From assembly GCF_023534745.1 (NCBI RefSeq), contig NZ_JAMHJQ010000016.1, positions 90,733 to 154,732 on the forward strand: a DNA stretch of 64,000 bases, written 5' to 3'. A model generated the notes under the pieces. It saw only the letters and a list, made by a program, of their open reading frames with translations. It had not been told where the DNA came from and searched no databases. Positions 53,267-62,631 of this stretch are shown here, in pieces. Made by a program: the position numbers and the translations under genes. The DNA is from Streptomyces sp. 35G-GA-8. GTDB lineage: Bacteria > Actinomycetota > Actinomycetes > Streptomycetales > Streptomycetaceae. Numbering within the stretch: the first letter of the stretch is position 1; each line of letters opens with the position of its first letter.

Positions 53267-55060
53267 TCAGAACAGCAGGTTGTACTTGTTGTAGCCGTCG
53301 GCCAGCCACTTGCGCGGACCGAAGATGTCCACGCTCGCCTTGCCGGTGCCCGGGTACAGCCACAGGGTGCCGTTGGGGTCCCGCGCCATGATGTCCGCGC
53401 GGCCGTCGCCGTTGACATCGCCCGAGGCGATCAGCGACGTGAAGTTCCAGCCGGTGCGGACGGTGATACGGGCCGAGAACGGCGCGGTGGCGCTGCCCGT
53501 ACCCCGGTACAGGTACACCCGGTTGGAGGTGTCGCGCACCAGGAGGTCGGTCTTGCCGTCACCGCTGTAGTCGCCGCGGCCGAAGATCTTGTAGCCCTTC
53601 AGCGAGCCGGTGGCGAACTTGACCCGTGCGTTGTACTCGCCGTTGCCCTTGCCCGGGAACACCCAGCCGTTGCCGGACGTGTCGGTGGCCACCAGGTCCG
53701 GGTGGCCGTCGCCGGTGACGTCACCGGGGAGGGCGTACGAGGCGTAGGCGCCCGACACCGACGTCACGACGATGTCCTTCATCGTTCCGGTGGCCGGGTC
53801 GCCCTTCATCAGGTGCAGTCGGCCGTCGGCCTTGTCACGGAGCAGGAAGTCCCAGCCGCCGTCCCGGTCGATGTCCGTCTGAAGAGCCCAGGAGAGGGAC
53901 TGCCAGCCCGACCCGATGGTCGTGGGCGGGTTGAGAGAGGTGCCCTTGCTGGTCTGGGCCGACAGGTTCCCGGACGACGTCCGCACCACCAGGTCGGCAC
54001 GGCCGTCGTAGCTGTAGTCGGTGTCGTTGATCCGCGGCTCGGCCGCCCAGGTGTACGGCGAGACCTTGGTGAACACCGAGTAGGCGCCCTTGGCCGTGCA
54101 GCCCTCGACACCCCACGAGACGATGCCGATGACCTTGCCGCCGACGATCAGCGGACCACCCGAGTCACCGCTGCAGGTGGCCTTGGTGCCCGCGTCGGAG
54201 CCGGTGGCCGGGGTGCCGGCGCAGATCATGCCGCCCTCGACGAAGTAGTCCTTGCCCAGGATCTTCCGCATCGCGGTGTTGCAGGTGGTGTCGCTGACCA
54301 GCGGCAGGCTGACCTTGCGCAGGTTCGTCGCCAACGCGTCCGAGGTGCCCGAGGTGACCCCCCAGCCGTAGACGGTGGCGGTGGTGCCCGCCTTGTACAG
54401 CGCGCTGTCCTGCGTCTGGGCCAGCCGCAGCCACTGCCGCTTCAGCGGCGTGTCCAGGGTGAGTACGGCGATGTCGTGGCGCACCGTCGCGTCGTCGTAC
54501 GAGGCGTGCTGCCACTGGCGCGTGACGCCGGTGAGGACGCCGTTCGACTCGGTGCTGGTCACCCCGGAGTTGACGACGCCGTGGCGGCGCCAGTCGAGTC
54601 CGTTCACGCAGTGCGCGGCGGTGAGCACCTTGTTGGGGGCGACCAGGGTGCCCCCGCAGAAGTAGTACTCGTCGTTGGCCTCGTCGGCGTACCAGAGCTG
54701 GACCATCCACGGCGCGGTGGAGATGGTGGTTCCGGTGCCGCCGATGATGAACGGCGACGGCGTGCCCGTGTCACCCGCCGTGCTCGGCTTCTTGGGCGCG
54801 GCCGGCGTCGACTTCTCCGCCCGCTGGGCGGCGATCGCGCGGCCGGCCGAGACCACGCGCTCGCGCAGGGTGGCCTGGTCGGTGACGGTCGTGCCGGCGA
54901 CGGAGTCACCGACGGTGGCACGGGCGGTACTGGCGCCCGCGCGGGCGGGGCCGTCCACCGCCTGGGCAGGGCCCGCGGCGGGCAGCGCGAGCACCAGCGC
55001 CGCACCCGACAGGCAGAAAAGGGCCGCGCGGCGTATGAAGCCGCGCTTGACAGGTCTCAC
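53267..55060 (-). CDS. Secreted trypsin-like protease with FG-GAP/VCBS repeat tail
   Basis: 597 aa. GTG 55060 has GGAG seven bases upstream; signal peptide RRAALFCLSGAALVLALPAAGPAQA. A propeptide-like segment is followed by chymotrypsin-fold domain: PFIIGGTGTTISTAPWMVQL, His in LTAAHCVNG, Asp in RHDIAVLTL, Ser in CSGDSGGPLIVGG. The C-terminal about 240 residues are FG-GAP/VCBS-type repeats (YDGRADLVVR, GDVTGDGHPDLVATD, GDYSGDGKTDLLVRD, GDVNGDGRADIMARD), calcium-binding beta-propeller blades common in Streptomyces exoenzymes. It acts outside the cell; specificity probably Lys/Arg (SDAGTKATCSGDSGG). Confidence 0.94.
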   Translation of the reverse strand: MRPVKRGFIRRAALFCLSGAALVLALPAAGPAQAVDGPARAGASTARATVGDSVAGTTVTDQATLRERVVSAGRAIAAQRAEKSTPAAPKKPSTAGDTGTPSPFIIGGTGTTISTAPWMVQLWYADEANDEYYFCGGTLVAPNKVLTAAHCVNGLDWRRHGVVNSGVTSTESNGVLTGVTRQWQHASYDDATVRHDIAVLTLDTPLKRQWLRLAQTQDSALYKAGTTATVYGWGVTSGTSDALATNLRKVSLPLVSDTTCNTAMRKILGKDYFVEGGMICAGTPATGSDAGTKATCSGDSGGPLIVGGKVIGIVSWGVEGCTAKGAYSVFTKVSPYTWAAEPRINDTDYSYDGRADLVVRTSSGNLSAQTSKGTSLNPPTTIGSGWQSLSWALQTDIDRDGGWDFLLRDKADGRLHLMKGDPATGTMKDIVVTSVSGAYASYALPGDVTGDGHPDLVATDTSGNGWVFPGKGNGEYNARVKFATGSLKGYKIFGRGDYSGDGKTDLLVRDTSNRVYLYRGTGSATAPFSARITVRTGWNFTSLIASGDVNGDGRADIMARDPNGTLWLYPGTGKASVDIFGPRKWLADGYNKYNLLF

Positions 55061-55417
55061 TCGGTGTCTCCGGATCCCCCAGGAAAAAAGCATCGGACTG
55101 CCCGAGGGACACACCGCTCGCAACGCTCAATGAATCGGCGGCTCAGACAACTTGGCCGACCCCCCACCGCGGAGCCCCCCTCCGGCGGAGCGATGCTAGG
55201 CCCCGGCGGCGGGGCCTGCCACCGCCTGCCGTGTCCTCGGCGAAGTGTTCACCGAAATGTTTTCTTCTGTCGTGAGATATCCGCCCCTCGACGGCCCCGC
55301 GGAGCGTGAACTCGGAGGTTTGAGGGGTCGAGCGCTGCCGGAATCGGGTATGGGCGGCCGTCGGCCGTTGTGTTCCCATACGCGTACGGGGGACTCGCCG
55401 GACAGGTTGGGGGACAC
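55061..55417. other. Divergent intergenic region
   Basis: About 360 bp between the protease and membrane protein genes; no further gene. It should hold both promoters; no clean motif called. Confidence 0.45.
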
Positions 55418-56242
55418 ATGGAGTCGGCGTGGCACAGGACGATGCGGGCCGTGGGATGGCTGGTCATCGCTGTCGTGACTCTCGTCGTGGGGGTGATATC
55501 GGCCTTCGGGGTCCGTGAAGCGCTGGCGCGGGAGCGGGAGTTCCGGGCCGCGCCGGCGTGCGCCTCCGTTCCGGTGAAGGCATCGGGGTGCCTGTGGGAA
55601 CAGGACTTCACCGTTCGGAGGGCCGCCACAAACCGCGGCAAGAAAAACAAGTCGCCGGAAGCGGACTTGTCACTTCCGAGCGGGGAGCCGTGGAACGTGA
55701 CGTTCCCGCAAACCGATCCGGTGTTGTCGGAGATGCGGCCCGGCGACCACGTCGTCGGGCTGATCTGGCACGGGCGGGTGGTCGAGGTACGGGACGCCGA
55801 CGGACGCCGGCAGCAGACGTCCGCCGGGCCCGTGGGGTGGCCCGAGGACCATCTCGGCGGTGCGCTCGCCTGCGTCTCCTTCGGCCTGGCCGCACTCGTC
55901 GGCGGCTTGTGGCCGCTCTTCGCGCGCGGCGACCGCCGTCACGCGAAGGCGGCGGCCGTGGTGCGGTGGCACGGCGTCGGCATGGGTGTCGCGGCCATCC
56001 TGACGCTCTGGGCGCAAGCGAACAATGACTGGCCGATGTGGGCGATCCCGGCGCTCTGGGGGCCGCTGGCACTCCTCCTGCTGGCCTCCATGGTGGCCTT
56101 CGCCATCGGCGCCCTTCGCGGTGACCTGGACCCGCCGGTTGATGGATCGACCGGGTCAGCCGGGTCAGCCGGGTCAGCCGGGTCAGCCGCCGCTCGCGAG
56201 GAGTTGTCCGCGAACTCCCCCGGAATTGTCCGTGATCGGTAA
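55418..56242 (+). CDS. Integral membrane protein, unknown
   Basis: 274 aa. One N-terminal helix (VGWLVIAVVTLVVGVISAFG), a soluble extracytoplasmic segment of about 90 residues (ACASVPVKASGCLWEQDF, PVLSEMRPGDHVVGLIWHGRV), then three helices (ALACVSFGLAALVGGLWPL, GVGMGVAAILTLWAQA, LWGPLALLLLASMVAFAIG). The C-terminus carries a (GSA)n repeat from 9-bp tandem repeats at about 56151-56190. No family is recognised. Confidence 0.8.
   Translation: MESAWHRTMRAVGWLVIAVVTLVVGVISAFGVREALAREREFRAAPACASVPVKASGCLWEQDFTVRRAATNRGKKNKSPEADLSLPSGEPWNVTFPQTDPVLSEMRPGDHVVGLIWHGRVVEVRDADGRRQQTSAGPVGWPEDHLGGALACVSFGLAALVGGLWPLFARGDRRHAKAAAVVRWHGVGMGVAAILTLWAQANNDWPMWAIPALWGPLALLLLASMVAFAIGALRGDLDPPVDGSTGSAGSAGSAGSAAAREELSANSPGIVRDR
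56151..56190 (+). repeat. 9-bp in-frame tandem repeat
   Basis: About four copies of CCGGGTCAG, coding a (GSA)n linker near the C-terminus of the membrane protein; expected to vary in number between strains. Confidence 0.85.
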
Positions 56243-56332
56243 CGGGCGCATCCTTCGGCCCGCATGCCTCGTCCTGGCAAGTGGTCGCGAGGTGACCGGA
56301 GATCGACAAGGGACTGGGCGTAAGGGGCGGAC

Positions 56333-57115
56333 ATGGCACGGCACGGCGCTGGGCGGGGCTGGTACGGCAAGGTGATGGGGGCAGCGCTCGGGTTGACGAT
56401 GCTCGCCACGGGTGCCTCGGTGTGGGCCACGCAGTCCGGTACCGCGGGCGCCTCGTCACCGGCCGCGAGCGCGCCGAGCGCCCCAACCGCCCCTGGCAGT
56501 GACATCAAGCCGGTCTCAGCGGCCATCGCACACGCCTCGGAGGAGGGGGAGCGCGGCCTCAACATCACCATCGACGACGGCCCCGACCCCGTGTGGACCC
56601 CTCAAATGCTCGACCTGCTGCGGAAGTACGAGGTGAAGGCCACGTTCTGCATGGTGGGGACGCAGGCGCAGGCCTACCCGGACCTCGTGAAGAAGGTCGT
56701 CGCGGACGGGCACCGGCTGTGCGACCACACGGTGTCGCACAACACCGCCATGGACAAGGATTCCCAGACCTATCAGTCGCAGCAGATCCTCGACGCCGAA
56801 CGCATGATCACCAAGGCGTCCGGGGGCGTACGGCCGATGTACTACCGGGCGCCCGGCGGTGCCTTCACCCCGTACAGCCGCGAGCTCGCCGCTTCCCGGG
56901 GCATGCGCCCGCTGGGCTGGAACGTGGACACCAAGGACTTCGAGCTTCCGGGTACGGACGCCATCGTCGCCACCGTCGAGCGGGAGCTGACCAACGGTCC
57001 GACTCTGCTCTTCCACGACGCGGGCGGGGAGCGTACGCAGACCGTCGAGGCCCTGCGCCAACTCCTCCCCCGGCTCAAGGAGCAGGGTTACGCGTTCGGC
57101 TTCCCGGTCCGCTGA
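56333..57115 (+). CDS. Secreted polysaccharide deacetylase (NodB-type, CE4)
   Basis: 260 aa with a signal or anchor helix (MGAALGLTMLATGASVWA). NodB motifs in order: TIDDGPD (catalytic Asp-Asp), HTVSH (zinc His), YYRAPGG, LGWNVDTKDF and TLLFHDAGG. It deacetylates peptidoglycan or chitin-like polymers at the cell surface. Domain length (about 190 residues) is complete. Confidence 0.93.
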   Translation: MARHGAGRGWYGKVMGAALGLTMLATGASVWATQSGTAGASSPAASAPSAPTAPGSDIKPVSAAIAHASEEGERGLNITIDDGPDPVWTPQMLDLLRKYEVKATFCMVGTQAQAYPDLVKKVVADGHRLCDHTVSHNTAMDKDSQTYQSQQILDAERMITKASGGVRPMYYRAPGGAFTPYSRELAASRGMRPLGWNVDTKDFELPGTDAIVATVERELTNGPTLLFHDAGGERTQTVEALRQLLPRLKEQGYAFGFPVR

Positions 57116-57140
57116 ACCCGGGCCCCGGGGCCGGGTTCAG
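57112..57140. terminator. Bidirectional terminator
   Basis: Perfect palindrome-like stem CTGAACCCGG / CCGGGTTCAG with a GC core, between convergent deacetylase and lipoprotein genes. Confidence 0.8.
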
Positions 57141-57150
57141 GCCCCCCGTC

Positions 57151-57822
57151 CTAGATCTTGTCGAGCCAGATCACGATCCCCGTCAGGTCATTGAGCACCG
57201 CCGCGACCCCGGCCCTGATGGCGGCCGCGCAGCGCTCGGCGGTGAACGAGGCGGCGTCGTACGTCGAGGACGCGCCGAGCCCTTCGCCACGGAACGAGGC
57301 GCCTGACCAGTCGACCGCCGTGACATTGTCGGTGGGCTCGGCCAGTTCCGCGCCCACGACGAGGAACCGCTGTGACAGGTGGTTCGGGGTGACCGTCGCG
57401 AGGGGGTCGATGAGGCCGTTGCCCGCGCTGACGATGAGGTCGGGGCGCATCTCCATGGCCTTGCTGATGCTGGGTATGAGGTCGTGCGGGGTGTCGGCCA
57501 CGATCGTTCTGAGGTCGGCGTGCTCCTCCTCGGCCCAGTCCTCGACCGCCTTCACGAGGGCCTTGGTCGGACGGTCGTCACCCGTGGTGAGCAGGACCAC
57601 GCGGTAGTCCTCGGACGGGTGGACCCCGGCCCAGGAGCCGGGCCGCGGCGTCGCGGTCGCCTCGGGGGCGAGCGAGGCGGAGGGGTCGACGAACCCCTGG
57701 CCGAGTGTGCCGATGGCGGTGGGCTCAGGGTGTGGCCGTGACCAGTCGTCGCCGGAGCTGCATCCGGTGACCAGCGCGGCGGCCGCGGCCAGCGTGGCGA
57801 CGGCCAGAAGCGGGGAGCGCAA
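57151..57822 (-). CDS. Lipoprotein, BMP/periplasmic-binding-like
   Basis: 223 aa. Lipobox AALVTGCSSGDD (lipidated Cys about 21). The body has VVLLTTGDDRPTKALVKAVEDWAEEE, DTPHDLIPSISKAMEMRPDLIVSAGNGLIDPL and RFLVVGAELAEP, a Rossmann-like periplasmic-binding/BMP pattern, but it is much shorter than ABC solute-binding proteins. Anchored on the outer face of the membrane; ligand unknown. Confidence 0.8.
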   Translation of the reverse strand: MRSPLLAVATLAAAAALVTGCSSGDDWSRPHPEPTAIGTLGQGFVDPSASLAPEATATPRPGSWAGVHPSEDYRVVLLTTGDDRPTKALVKAVEDWAEEEHADLRTIVADTPHDLIPSISKAMEMRPDLIVSAGNGLIDPLATVTPNHLSQRFLVVGAELAEPTDNVTAVDWSGASFRGEGLGASSTYDAASFTAERCAAAIRAGVAAVLNDLTGIVIWLDKI

Positions 57823-57998
57823 GGCGATCTTCCTCCGAGTGGTGGTGGATGGTGCGCCTACATCCTCCTATCCCGGTTTCTGCCTTCTTCCTTCTCGGGT
57901 GTCGTCTTCGCGGTTGTTTTTCCGTTCTTCGTCAAGTGGCCGGAACCTGTTCATCCATGACATGCACCGTGCACTGGCAACCTGAAGGAGCCAGTCAC

Positions 57999-59228
57999 AT
58001 GTCACGACACCTCCGCCGCGCCCTCGTCGGGGTCACCGCCGCGGTGATCGCCCTCCTGAGCGTCGGTCAGCCGGCCCAGGCCCACGGATTCACCTCGACC
58101 GTATACGCCGACGTCTCCCCGGGCGAAGGAGGTCATATACGGACGAAACTTGAGCTTGAGTACGATCTCTTCGTCGTATCCGCCGCCGACTCCGAGAAGG
58201 ACGATCCTCTCTTCCGGACGGGGAACGCCGCGTTCGAGAACGGTGACACCGACGCACAGGCCGCGGCGCTCAACACCCACGCGAAGTCGGCCGTCTCGTA
58301 TGTCACCCGGCGATTTTCGGTCACCTCGGGCGGCTCCGCCTGCGCGCCGACCCGGGTCGGCGACTTCACGATAGGCCCGCGGGAGGGCGTGCCGTACGCC
58401 GGTCTGCTGCTCGACTGGTCCTGCCCCGAGGGGGGCGGCGACCCCGAAGTGCGCAGCGGTCTGTTCCCCGACTCCGAGACCTATGTCACCGGCACCAAGA
58501 CGATCGTCACCTACGAGATCGACGGCCGCTCCGGCAGCGCCGCGCTCGACGCCGGTCATCCGTCCTTCTCGATGGGGCAGTCGTGGTACGAGCGGTTCTG
58601 GGAGTTCTTCCGCCTGGGCGCCGAGCATCTGCTGAGCGGGATCGACCACATCCTGTTCCTGCTGGCGCTCATCGCGGGGTCACGGCGGCTGCGCGAAATC
58701 GTGCTCGCGGCCACCAGTTTCACCCTGGCGCACTCGGTGACGTTCATGCTCGCCGCCCTCGGTCTGGTCGATGTGCCGTCGAGTGTCGTGGAGCCCGTCA
58801 TCGCGCTGTCGATCGCCGTGGTGGCCGGCTGGTACCTCTGGCGGATCGGGCGGCGCGGCGGCCACGCCACCGAACTCGACGTCGACCTCGACCGGGACGG
58901 GGCGGCGGGGCGGGGCCACTTCGGCCTGGACCGTGCGGGCTGGACGCGGCTCGTGGTCGTGTTCTGCTTCGGTCTGGTGCACGGCCTGGGTTTCGCGGGC
59001 GCGCTGGGGATCGACGAGGCGTTCTCGTGGACCCTGCTGTGGTCCCTGCTGGTCTTCAACGTCGGTATCGAGGCGGTGCAGTTGGCGATCATCGCCCTTG
59101 TCTTCCCGCTGCTGACCGTACTGCGGCGCCGTGCGCCGAAAACCGGCCTCTGGGCGACCGGCGCGATCTCCGCGGGGGTGTGCGCCATGGGGCTGGTGTG
59201 GTTCACGCAACGGCTGTTCGGGGTGTGA
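57999..59228 (+). CDS. HupE/UreJ_2-family membrane protein with extracytoplasmic domain
   Basis: 409 aa. AAGGAG eight bases before ATG 57999. Signal peptide ALVGVTAAVIALLSVGQPAQA, a soluble domain of about 170 residues, then HupE-type helices: GAEHLLSGIDHILFLLALIAGS, TSFTLAHSVTFMLAALGLV, SVVEPVIALSIAVVAGWYLW, VVFCFGLVHGLGFAGALG, LVFNVGIEAVQLAIIALVFPL. The G-x-x-HLLSGIDHILF, FTLAHS and LVHGLGFA boxes hold the conserved His residues proposed to bind metal. First of a same-strand set with metallophosphoesterase and DUF916 genes. Confidence 0.9.
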   Translation: MSRHLRRALVGVTAAVIALLSVGQPAQAHGFTSTVYADVSPGEGGHIRTKLELEYDLFVVSAADSEKDDPLFRTGNAAFENGDTDAQAAALNTHAKSAVSYVTRRFSVTSGGSACAPTRVGDFTIGPREGVPYAGLLLDWSCPEGGGDPEVRSGLFPDSETYVTGTKTIVTYEIDGRSGSAALDAGHPSFSMGQSWYERFWEFFRLGAEHLLSGIDHILFLLALIAGSRRLREIVLAATSFTLAHSVTFMLAALGLVDVPSSVVEPVIALSIAVVAGWYLWRIGRRGGHATELDVDLDRDGAAGRGHFGLDRAGWTRLVVVFCFGLVHGLGFAGALGIDEAFSWTLLWSLLVFNVGIEAVQLAIIALVFPLLTVLRRRAPKTGLWATGAISAGVCAMGLVWFTQRLFGV

Positions 59229-59360
59229 GACCGCCGGACACCCCCGCAAAAGTACAAAGTTCAACCTAGCGAAGGCCGCATTCGCATCCGGTTCACCAAC
59301 GACCGGGAACTTATGGATTCCGAACACATCCACCAATGTGGGTAAAAGGAACGCAAAATA

Positions 59361-61337
59361 ATGATACTCAGACCTTCCGTGCGGGCCTCCGGGCCTGCGC
59401 GACGCCGCGTGGCCACCGGTGCCGCGGCGGCATTCCTGGGCCTGGCCGTGGCCTTCGGCGGCGGCATGACGTCCCCCGCCGGCGCCGCCGAGCCCACCGC
59501 GCTCACCGGCATCATCCTCGGTGTGGGCGCCAACGAGTCCCAGCGCACGGTGACGTGGTACTCCTCGGCCGACACCGCGCAGAAGCTCCAGGTCGCCCCG
59601 ACCGCCGAGCTCGTCAACGGCGCGTTCCCGGCCGGCGCCGCCACCTTCGACGCCGTCGGCGGGGCGAACATCGCCACCAGCGGCGGCTTCAACCGCCGTG
59701 CCACGATCACCGGCCTCAAGGAGCACACGCAGTACTCGTACCGCGTGGGCACCGAGGGCAACTGGTCCTCGGCGTACTCCTTCAAGACGCAGGACTTCGA
59801 GGGCGAGTACGACTTCCTGTTCTACGGCGACCCGCAGATCGGCTCCTCGGGCGATCTGGCGAAGGACCAGGCCGGCTGGCAGGACACCGTGGACGTCTCC
59901 CTCGCGGCCAACCCGAACGCCGAACTCCTGGTGTCGGGCGGTGACCAGGTCGAGAGCGCCAACAACGAGTCCCAGTGGAACTCCTTCCTGGCGCCCGAAA
60001 AGCTGCGCCAGTACCCGTGGGCCGCCACCATCGGCAACCACGACGTCGGCGGCAAGGCCTACGAGCAGCACTTCTCCACCCCGAACACGGACCGCTCGGC
60101 CCCGCTGTACTCCAACGGCAACCCGGCGTCCAACACGTCCGGCGGTGACTACTGGTACATCTACAAGGATGTGCTGTTCATCAACCTCAACAGCAACAGC
60201 TACTCCACCGCCCAGGGCGGCGGCGGCGACGCGGCGCACCTCGCCTACGTGACCGACGTCATCAACAAGCACGGCGCCGAGGCCAAGTGGAAGGTGCTCA
60301 CCTACCACCACGCGATCTACTCGCCGGCCGACCACGCCCAGGACTCCGACAACAAGACCCGCCGCGTCGACTTCCCGACCACCTTCTCCAAGCTCGGCGT
60401 CGACCTGGTGCTCCAGGGCCACGACCACAGCTACTCCCGCAGCTACCTGATCAAGAACGGCGAGAAGGCGAACCCGGCCGAGCAGCCCGGCGCCTCCGAC
60501 GTCTACGCCGGTCCCGGCGGTGTCCTGTACGTGACGGGGAACTCCGCCTCGGGCTCGAAGTACTACGACATCACCAAGCCGGACAACAGCGGCACGAGCG
60601 GCGCCGGCAACGGTGCGGACCCGCTGAACCCGGACAGCTACTGGTACAACTCGGTCCAGAACCAGGAGCACGTCCGCACCTACGTCAAGGTCCAGGTGCG
60701 CAACGACAAGCTCGTCGTCGAGAACGTCCGCAGCGGCACCTGCGCGGCTCCCAACGCCGCGGTGGAGCGGGGCAACTGGTGCAACAACACCGCTGAGGGC
60801 CAGCCGGTCGGCTCGCTCGTCGACAAGGTCACGGTGCACCCGTACCACGGCGACGGTCAGGACCTCCAGGTCAACGTGCCGAACGCGGCTCCGGGCGAGT
60901 TCGGCTGGACCATCGACGGCTACAACGGCCTGGTGGACCTCGGCACCGCCGAGGAGACCAACGGCACCCACTTCGAGGCGAACGGCAAGATCAACCCGAT
61001 CGTCGTCTCGGACAGCCGCCGCTCGCTCGCTCCCTGGTCGATCTCGGCCAATGTGAGCGACTTCAAGGACGCCACCAAGACGTTCTCCGGCTCCTACCTC
61101 GGCTGGACGCCGCGTGTGCTCGTGAACGGCGCGGGGTCCAAGGCAGGCACCAAGGTTGCCTCCGGCTACGACGACCAGGGTAAGGGTCTGTCGGTCTCGC
61201 GCGGCCTCGGTTCGGCCGAGCAGGGCCACGCCCGGGGTACGGCCAAGCTGGGCGCCGACCTGGCGCTGAAGATCCCGGACAGCGTCGAGAAGGGTGGCTA
61301 CCGCGCCACTCTCACGATCACCGCGCTGAGCAGCTGA
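59361..61337 (+). CDS. Secreted purple-acid-phosphatase-like metallophosphoesterase with WxL-like tail
   Basis: 658 aa with a twin-Arg-like signal peptide (RRRVATGAAAAFLGLAVAFGG...AGAAEP). An Fn3-like N-domain (residues about 45-140) precedes the metallophosphoesterase: FYGDPQIGS, SGGDQVESA, TIGNHDVGG, LTYHHAIYSP and LQGHDHSYSR, the five metal-binding blocks in order. The C-terminal about 200 residues end in GGYRATLTITALSS, matching the ending of WxL-type wall-binding domains. Probably a wall-attached phosphatase for phosphate scavenging. Divalent metal dependence is inferred from family. Confidence 0.9.
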   Translation: MILRPSVRASGPARRRVATGAAAAFLGLAVAFGGGMTSPAGAAEPTALTGIILGVGANESQRTVTWYSSADTAQKLQVAPTAELVNGAFPAGAATFDAVGGANIATSGGFNRRATITGLKEHTQYSYRVGTEGNWSSAYSFKTQDFEGEYDFLFYGDPQIGSSGDLAKDQAGWQDTVDVSLAANPNAELLVSGGDQVESANNESQWNSFLAPEKLRQYPWAATIGNHDVGGKAYEQHFSTPNTDRSAPLYSNGNPASNTSGGDYWYIYKDVLFINLNSNSYSTAQGGGGDAAHLAYVTDVINKHGAEAKWKVLTYHHAIYSPADHAQDSDNKTRRVDFPTTFSKLGVDLVLQGHDHSYSRSYLIKNGEKANPAEQPGASDVYAGPGGVLYVTGNSASGSKYYDITKPDNSGTSGAGNGADPLNPDSYWYNSVQNQEHVRTYVKVQVRNDKLVVENVRSGTCAAPNAAVERGNWCNNTAEGQPVGSLVDKVTVHPYHGDGQDLQVNVPNAAPGEFGWTIDGYNGLVDLGTAEETNGTHFEANGKINPIVVSDSRRSLAPWSISANVSDFKDATKTFSGSYLGWTPRVLVNGAGSKAGTKVASGYDDQGKGLSVSRGLGSAEQGHARGTAKLGADLALKIPDSVEKGGYRATLTITALSS

Positions 61338-61438
61338 GCACTGATCCGCGCGGCTGACTTGGGCAGCCGCTCCGAGCAACTGACCTGAGCAGCCGTTCCG
61401 AGCGGCTGATCCGAGCAGCTGATCTGACCCGTTCCACC

Positions 61439-61474
61439 GGCGGGGCAGAACGCCTTCGGGTGATCTGCCCCGCC
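61439..61474 (+). terminator. Hairpin between phosphoesterase and DUF916 genes
   Basis: Stem GGCGGGGCAGA / TCTGCCCCGCC, 11 bp perfect, 14-nt loop. May attenuate readthrough into the next gene. Confidence 0.7.
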
Positions 61475-61497
61475 TCCCGTTCCAGGAGAACCCCGAC

Positions 61498-62631
61498 ATG
61501 CTCACGCCCGTAACGCGCCGGAAGACCGGCGTCGGCCGGAAGGCCGGTGTCAGCCGGAAGACCGGCGTCACCGCCCTCGTCCGTACCGTCGCCCGCCGCG
61601 CCGCCGCCCTGCCCCTGCTCATGGCCCTCGCGATCGCCGGCCTGGGTGCCGGCCCCGCTCAGGCGGCTGACGGCGACGTCACCTGGACGGTCAGGACGGC
61701 CGCGAACGGGTACGGCGACGACCGGTCCAGCTACAGCTACACCGTCAACCCCGGTGGCCAGGTCAAGGACGCCATGGTCGTCGCCAACCGCAGCAAGTCC
61801 CCGCTGGAACTCACGGTCTACGCCGCCGACGGCTTCACGACCGACACCGGCCAACTCGACCTGCTCACCAAGAACAAGAAGTCCGTCGGCATCGGCGCCT
61901 GGGCCCACGCGGCCCGCGACAGCGTCGTGATCAAGCCAGGCAAGTCCGCCGAAGTCCCCTTCACGGTCAGCGTTCCCGGCAATGCCACCCCCGGCGACTA
62001 CGTGGGCGGCATACTCACCTCCCTCAAGCAGGCCGACGAGACCGAGGGCATCAACGTCGACCGGCGGCTCGGTATCCGGGTCAAACTGCGGGTCAGCGGC
62101 GAGCTCAAGCCGAAGCTCGCGATCGAGGACCTCCGGGTGGACTACGCCGGGACGGCCAACCCGTTCGCCACGGGCGACGCCACCGTCACCTACACGATCC
62201 ACAACACGGGCAACGCCCTTCTGTCGGCGCGGCAGTCGGTGTCGGTCTCGGGCCCGTTCGGATGGGCCAGGACCGAAGCGGGCGACATCGCCCCGCCGCC
62301 TGAGCTGCTTCCGGGGGAGAGCTGGAAGATGAAGGTGCCCGTCCACGACGTTGCACCCGGAGTCAGCCTGACCGCGACAGCGACCCTCACGCCCCTGCTC
62401 ACCGACGCGTCGGGCTCCACGTCCTCGCTCAAGCCGGTCGAGGCCACCGCACACGGCTGGGCCGTCCCCTGGACGCTGCTGCTGCTGATCGTCGTACTGC
62501 TCGCGGCTGTCATCGGTACGTTCGTCCTCACCCGCCGCGCCCGCGCCCGCCGCAAGGCGCGTGAGGACGCCCGCGTACAGAACGCCGTCGAGCAGGCGCT
62601 CCGCGACAAGGAGCAGGGCCCGCAGAGCTGA
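61498..62631 (+). CDS. DUF916/WxL-associated membrane-anchored protein
   Basis: 377 aa. Signal peptide ALPLLMALAIAGLGAGPAQAAD preceded by a basic stretch with three imperfect RKTGV repeats. Mature Ig-like region (WTVRTAANGYGDDRSSYSYTV, NRSKSPLELTVYAADGF, PFTVSVPGNATPGDYVGGIL), a second domain (PKLAIEDLRVDYAG, VTYTIHNTGNALLSARQSV), then a C-terminal transmembrane helix (WTLLLLIVVLLAAVIGTFVL) and basic tail. DUF916 proteins bind peptidoglycan and WxL partners, which fits the WxL-like tail of the phosphoesterase just upstream. Confidence 0.9.
   Translation: MLTPVTRRKTGVGRKAGVSRKTGVTALVRTVARRAAALPLLMALAIAGLGAGPAQAADGDVTWTVRTAANGYGDDRSSYSYTVNPGGQVKDAMVVANRSKSPLELTVYAADGFTTDTGQLDLLTKNKKSVGIGAWAHAARDSVVIKPGKSAEVPFTVSVPGNATPGDYVGGILTSLKQADETEGINVDRRLGIRVKLRVSGELKPKLAIEDLRVDYAGTANPFATGDATVTYTIHNTGNALLSARQSVSVSGPFGWARTEAGDIAPPPELLPGESWKMKVPVHDVAPGVSLTATATLTPLLTDASGSTSSLKPVEATAHGWAVPWTLLLLIVVLLAAVIGTFVLTRRARARRKAREDARVQNAVEQALRDKEQGPQS

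Noticed and set aside
53192-55309. 705-aa plus-strand frame over the trypsin-like gene
   Set aside because: Antisense shadow of the protease; composition and codon pattern do not support coding.
59259-59301. Pho box upstream of the phosphatase
   Set aside because: Two GTTCA-type elements are present but the spacing (32 bases) does not fit the 11-bp direct-repeat register of known PhoP sites; mentioned only as weak support.
61340-61430. Imperfect GAGCAGC-CGCTCCGAGC repeats after the phosphatase gene
   Set aside because: Degenerate, short, no clear structure beyond GC-rich drift; not called as a feature.
58680-61622. 980-aa minus-strand frame opposite the HupE and phosphatase genes
   Set aside because: It is antisense to two well-supported genes and has a Val/Arg/Gly-rich composition typical of GC-rich shadow frames.
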